A stretch of 64,000 nucleotides of DNA from Puniceicoccaceae bacterium (GTDB lineage: Bacteria; Verrucomicrobiota; Verrucomicrobiia; Opitutales; Coraliomargaritaceae), in NCBI GenBank assembly GCA_018402305.1, contig JAGYJE010000012.1, positions 35,303 to 99,302 of the forward strand, given 5' to 3'. The notes beneath the pieces were generated by a model that was not told where the DNA came from, did no database searches, and was given only the letters and a program-made list of their open reading frames with translations. Position numbers and translations under genes: made by a program. This document shows positions 63,908-64,000 of this stretch, in pieces; position 1 is the stretch's first letter; each line of letters begins with the position of its first letter.

Positions 63908-64000
63908 ATGAAGCGACGTAGACTAGTGTGTGCGAATTCGTCATGTATTCATCATGCAATGAGCCGTATTGTGGGTGGTCAGATGCTTTTGGGTGACCGT
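63908..64000 (+). CDS. Second RAYT (REP-associated tyrosine transposase), 5' end only
   Basis: 31 codons are visible before the window ends. The first residues read MKRRRLVCANSSCIHHAMSR, then IVGGQMLLGDR. This lines up with the N-terminus of the RAYT at 32017 (IYHCMTRAVGGARLFKNR) and with the family pattern YHxMSRxVGGxxLxxDREKE. The rest, with the HUH motif and catalytic Tyr, lies outside. The two N-termini differ at most positions, so these are different RAYT subtypes, not a recent copy. Confidence 0.7.
   Translation, partial: MKRRRLVCANSSCIHHAMSRIVGGQMLLGDR

Overview
The window looks like chromosomal DNA of a marine-type member of the Verrucomicrobiota (Opitutia/Puniceicoccales-like). This is inferred from several traits: giant LEPR-XLL-type surface proteins, a secreted propeller protein with the C-terminal 'Y-x-E-S-x-x-L-x-x-W' module common in that phylum, a fused SecD-SecF, a SecA without the C-terminal zinc finger, and RAYT-type transposases. 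No rRNA or tRNA gene was seen. The only RNA gene recognised is RNase P RNA.

Region 1 (1-25.1 kb) is the unusual part. It holds the 3' end of a mosaic exported protein (ELW/TDGT-like repeats, RTX repeats, LRR, LamG, beta-helix), then a single 18.8-kb gene for a 6252-residue LEPR-XLL protein. A translationally coupled secreted Asp-box propeller protein follows, then an outer-membrane beta-barrel gene interrupted by one apparent frameshift. The two large proteins share a C-terminal/N-terminal module, so they look like neighbouring paralogues of one surface system.

Region 2 (25.2-33.5 kb) opens with a degenerate SDR protein fused to an arginine-rich segment and a histone-H1-like Lys/Ala tail. 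Next comes a minus-strand cluster thrH - Dabb - pnuC - ribosylnicotinamide-kinase-like gene, then secA. A RAYT transposase and a truncated glycosyltransferase remnant end the region.

Region 3 (33.6-46.3 kb) is mostly housekeeping: dsbD, obgE, recD2, an O-antigen-ligase-like membrane protein with a helical C-terminal half, ruvC followed by a small possibly frameshifted gene, a TSUP permease, truA, rmuC, an Smr-domain protein and a secreted fasciclin protein.

Region 4 (46.4-49.3 kb) is a compact minus-strand operon: PglC-type sugar transferase, acyl carrier protein, short-chain reductase and an acyl/aryl-activating ligase. It suggests initiation of a glycan plus ACP-dependent acyl tailoring. 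Region 5 (49.4-53.7 kb) has an M29-like metallopeptidase, a stand-alone ovothiol-type methyltransferase, rnpB, rpsT, a pseudouridine synthase and a decayed msrA fragment. Region 6 (53.7-63.6 kb) has yajC, secDF and recJ, then Prc-type protease and rhomboid protease genes on the minus strand and an NhaC-type antiporter. The window closes inside a second RAYT transposase whose upstream sequence resembles that of the first.
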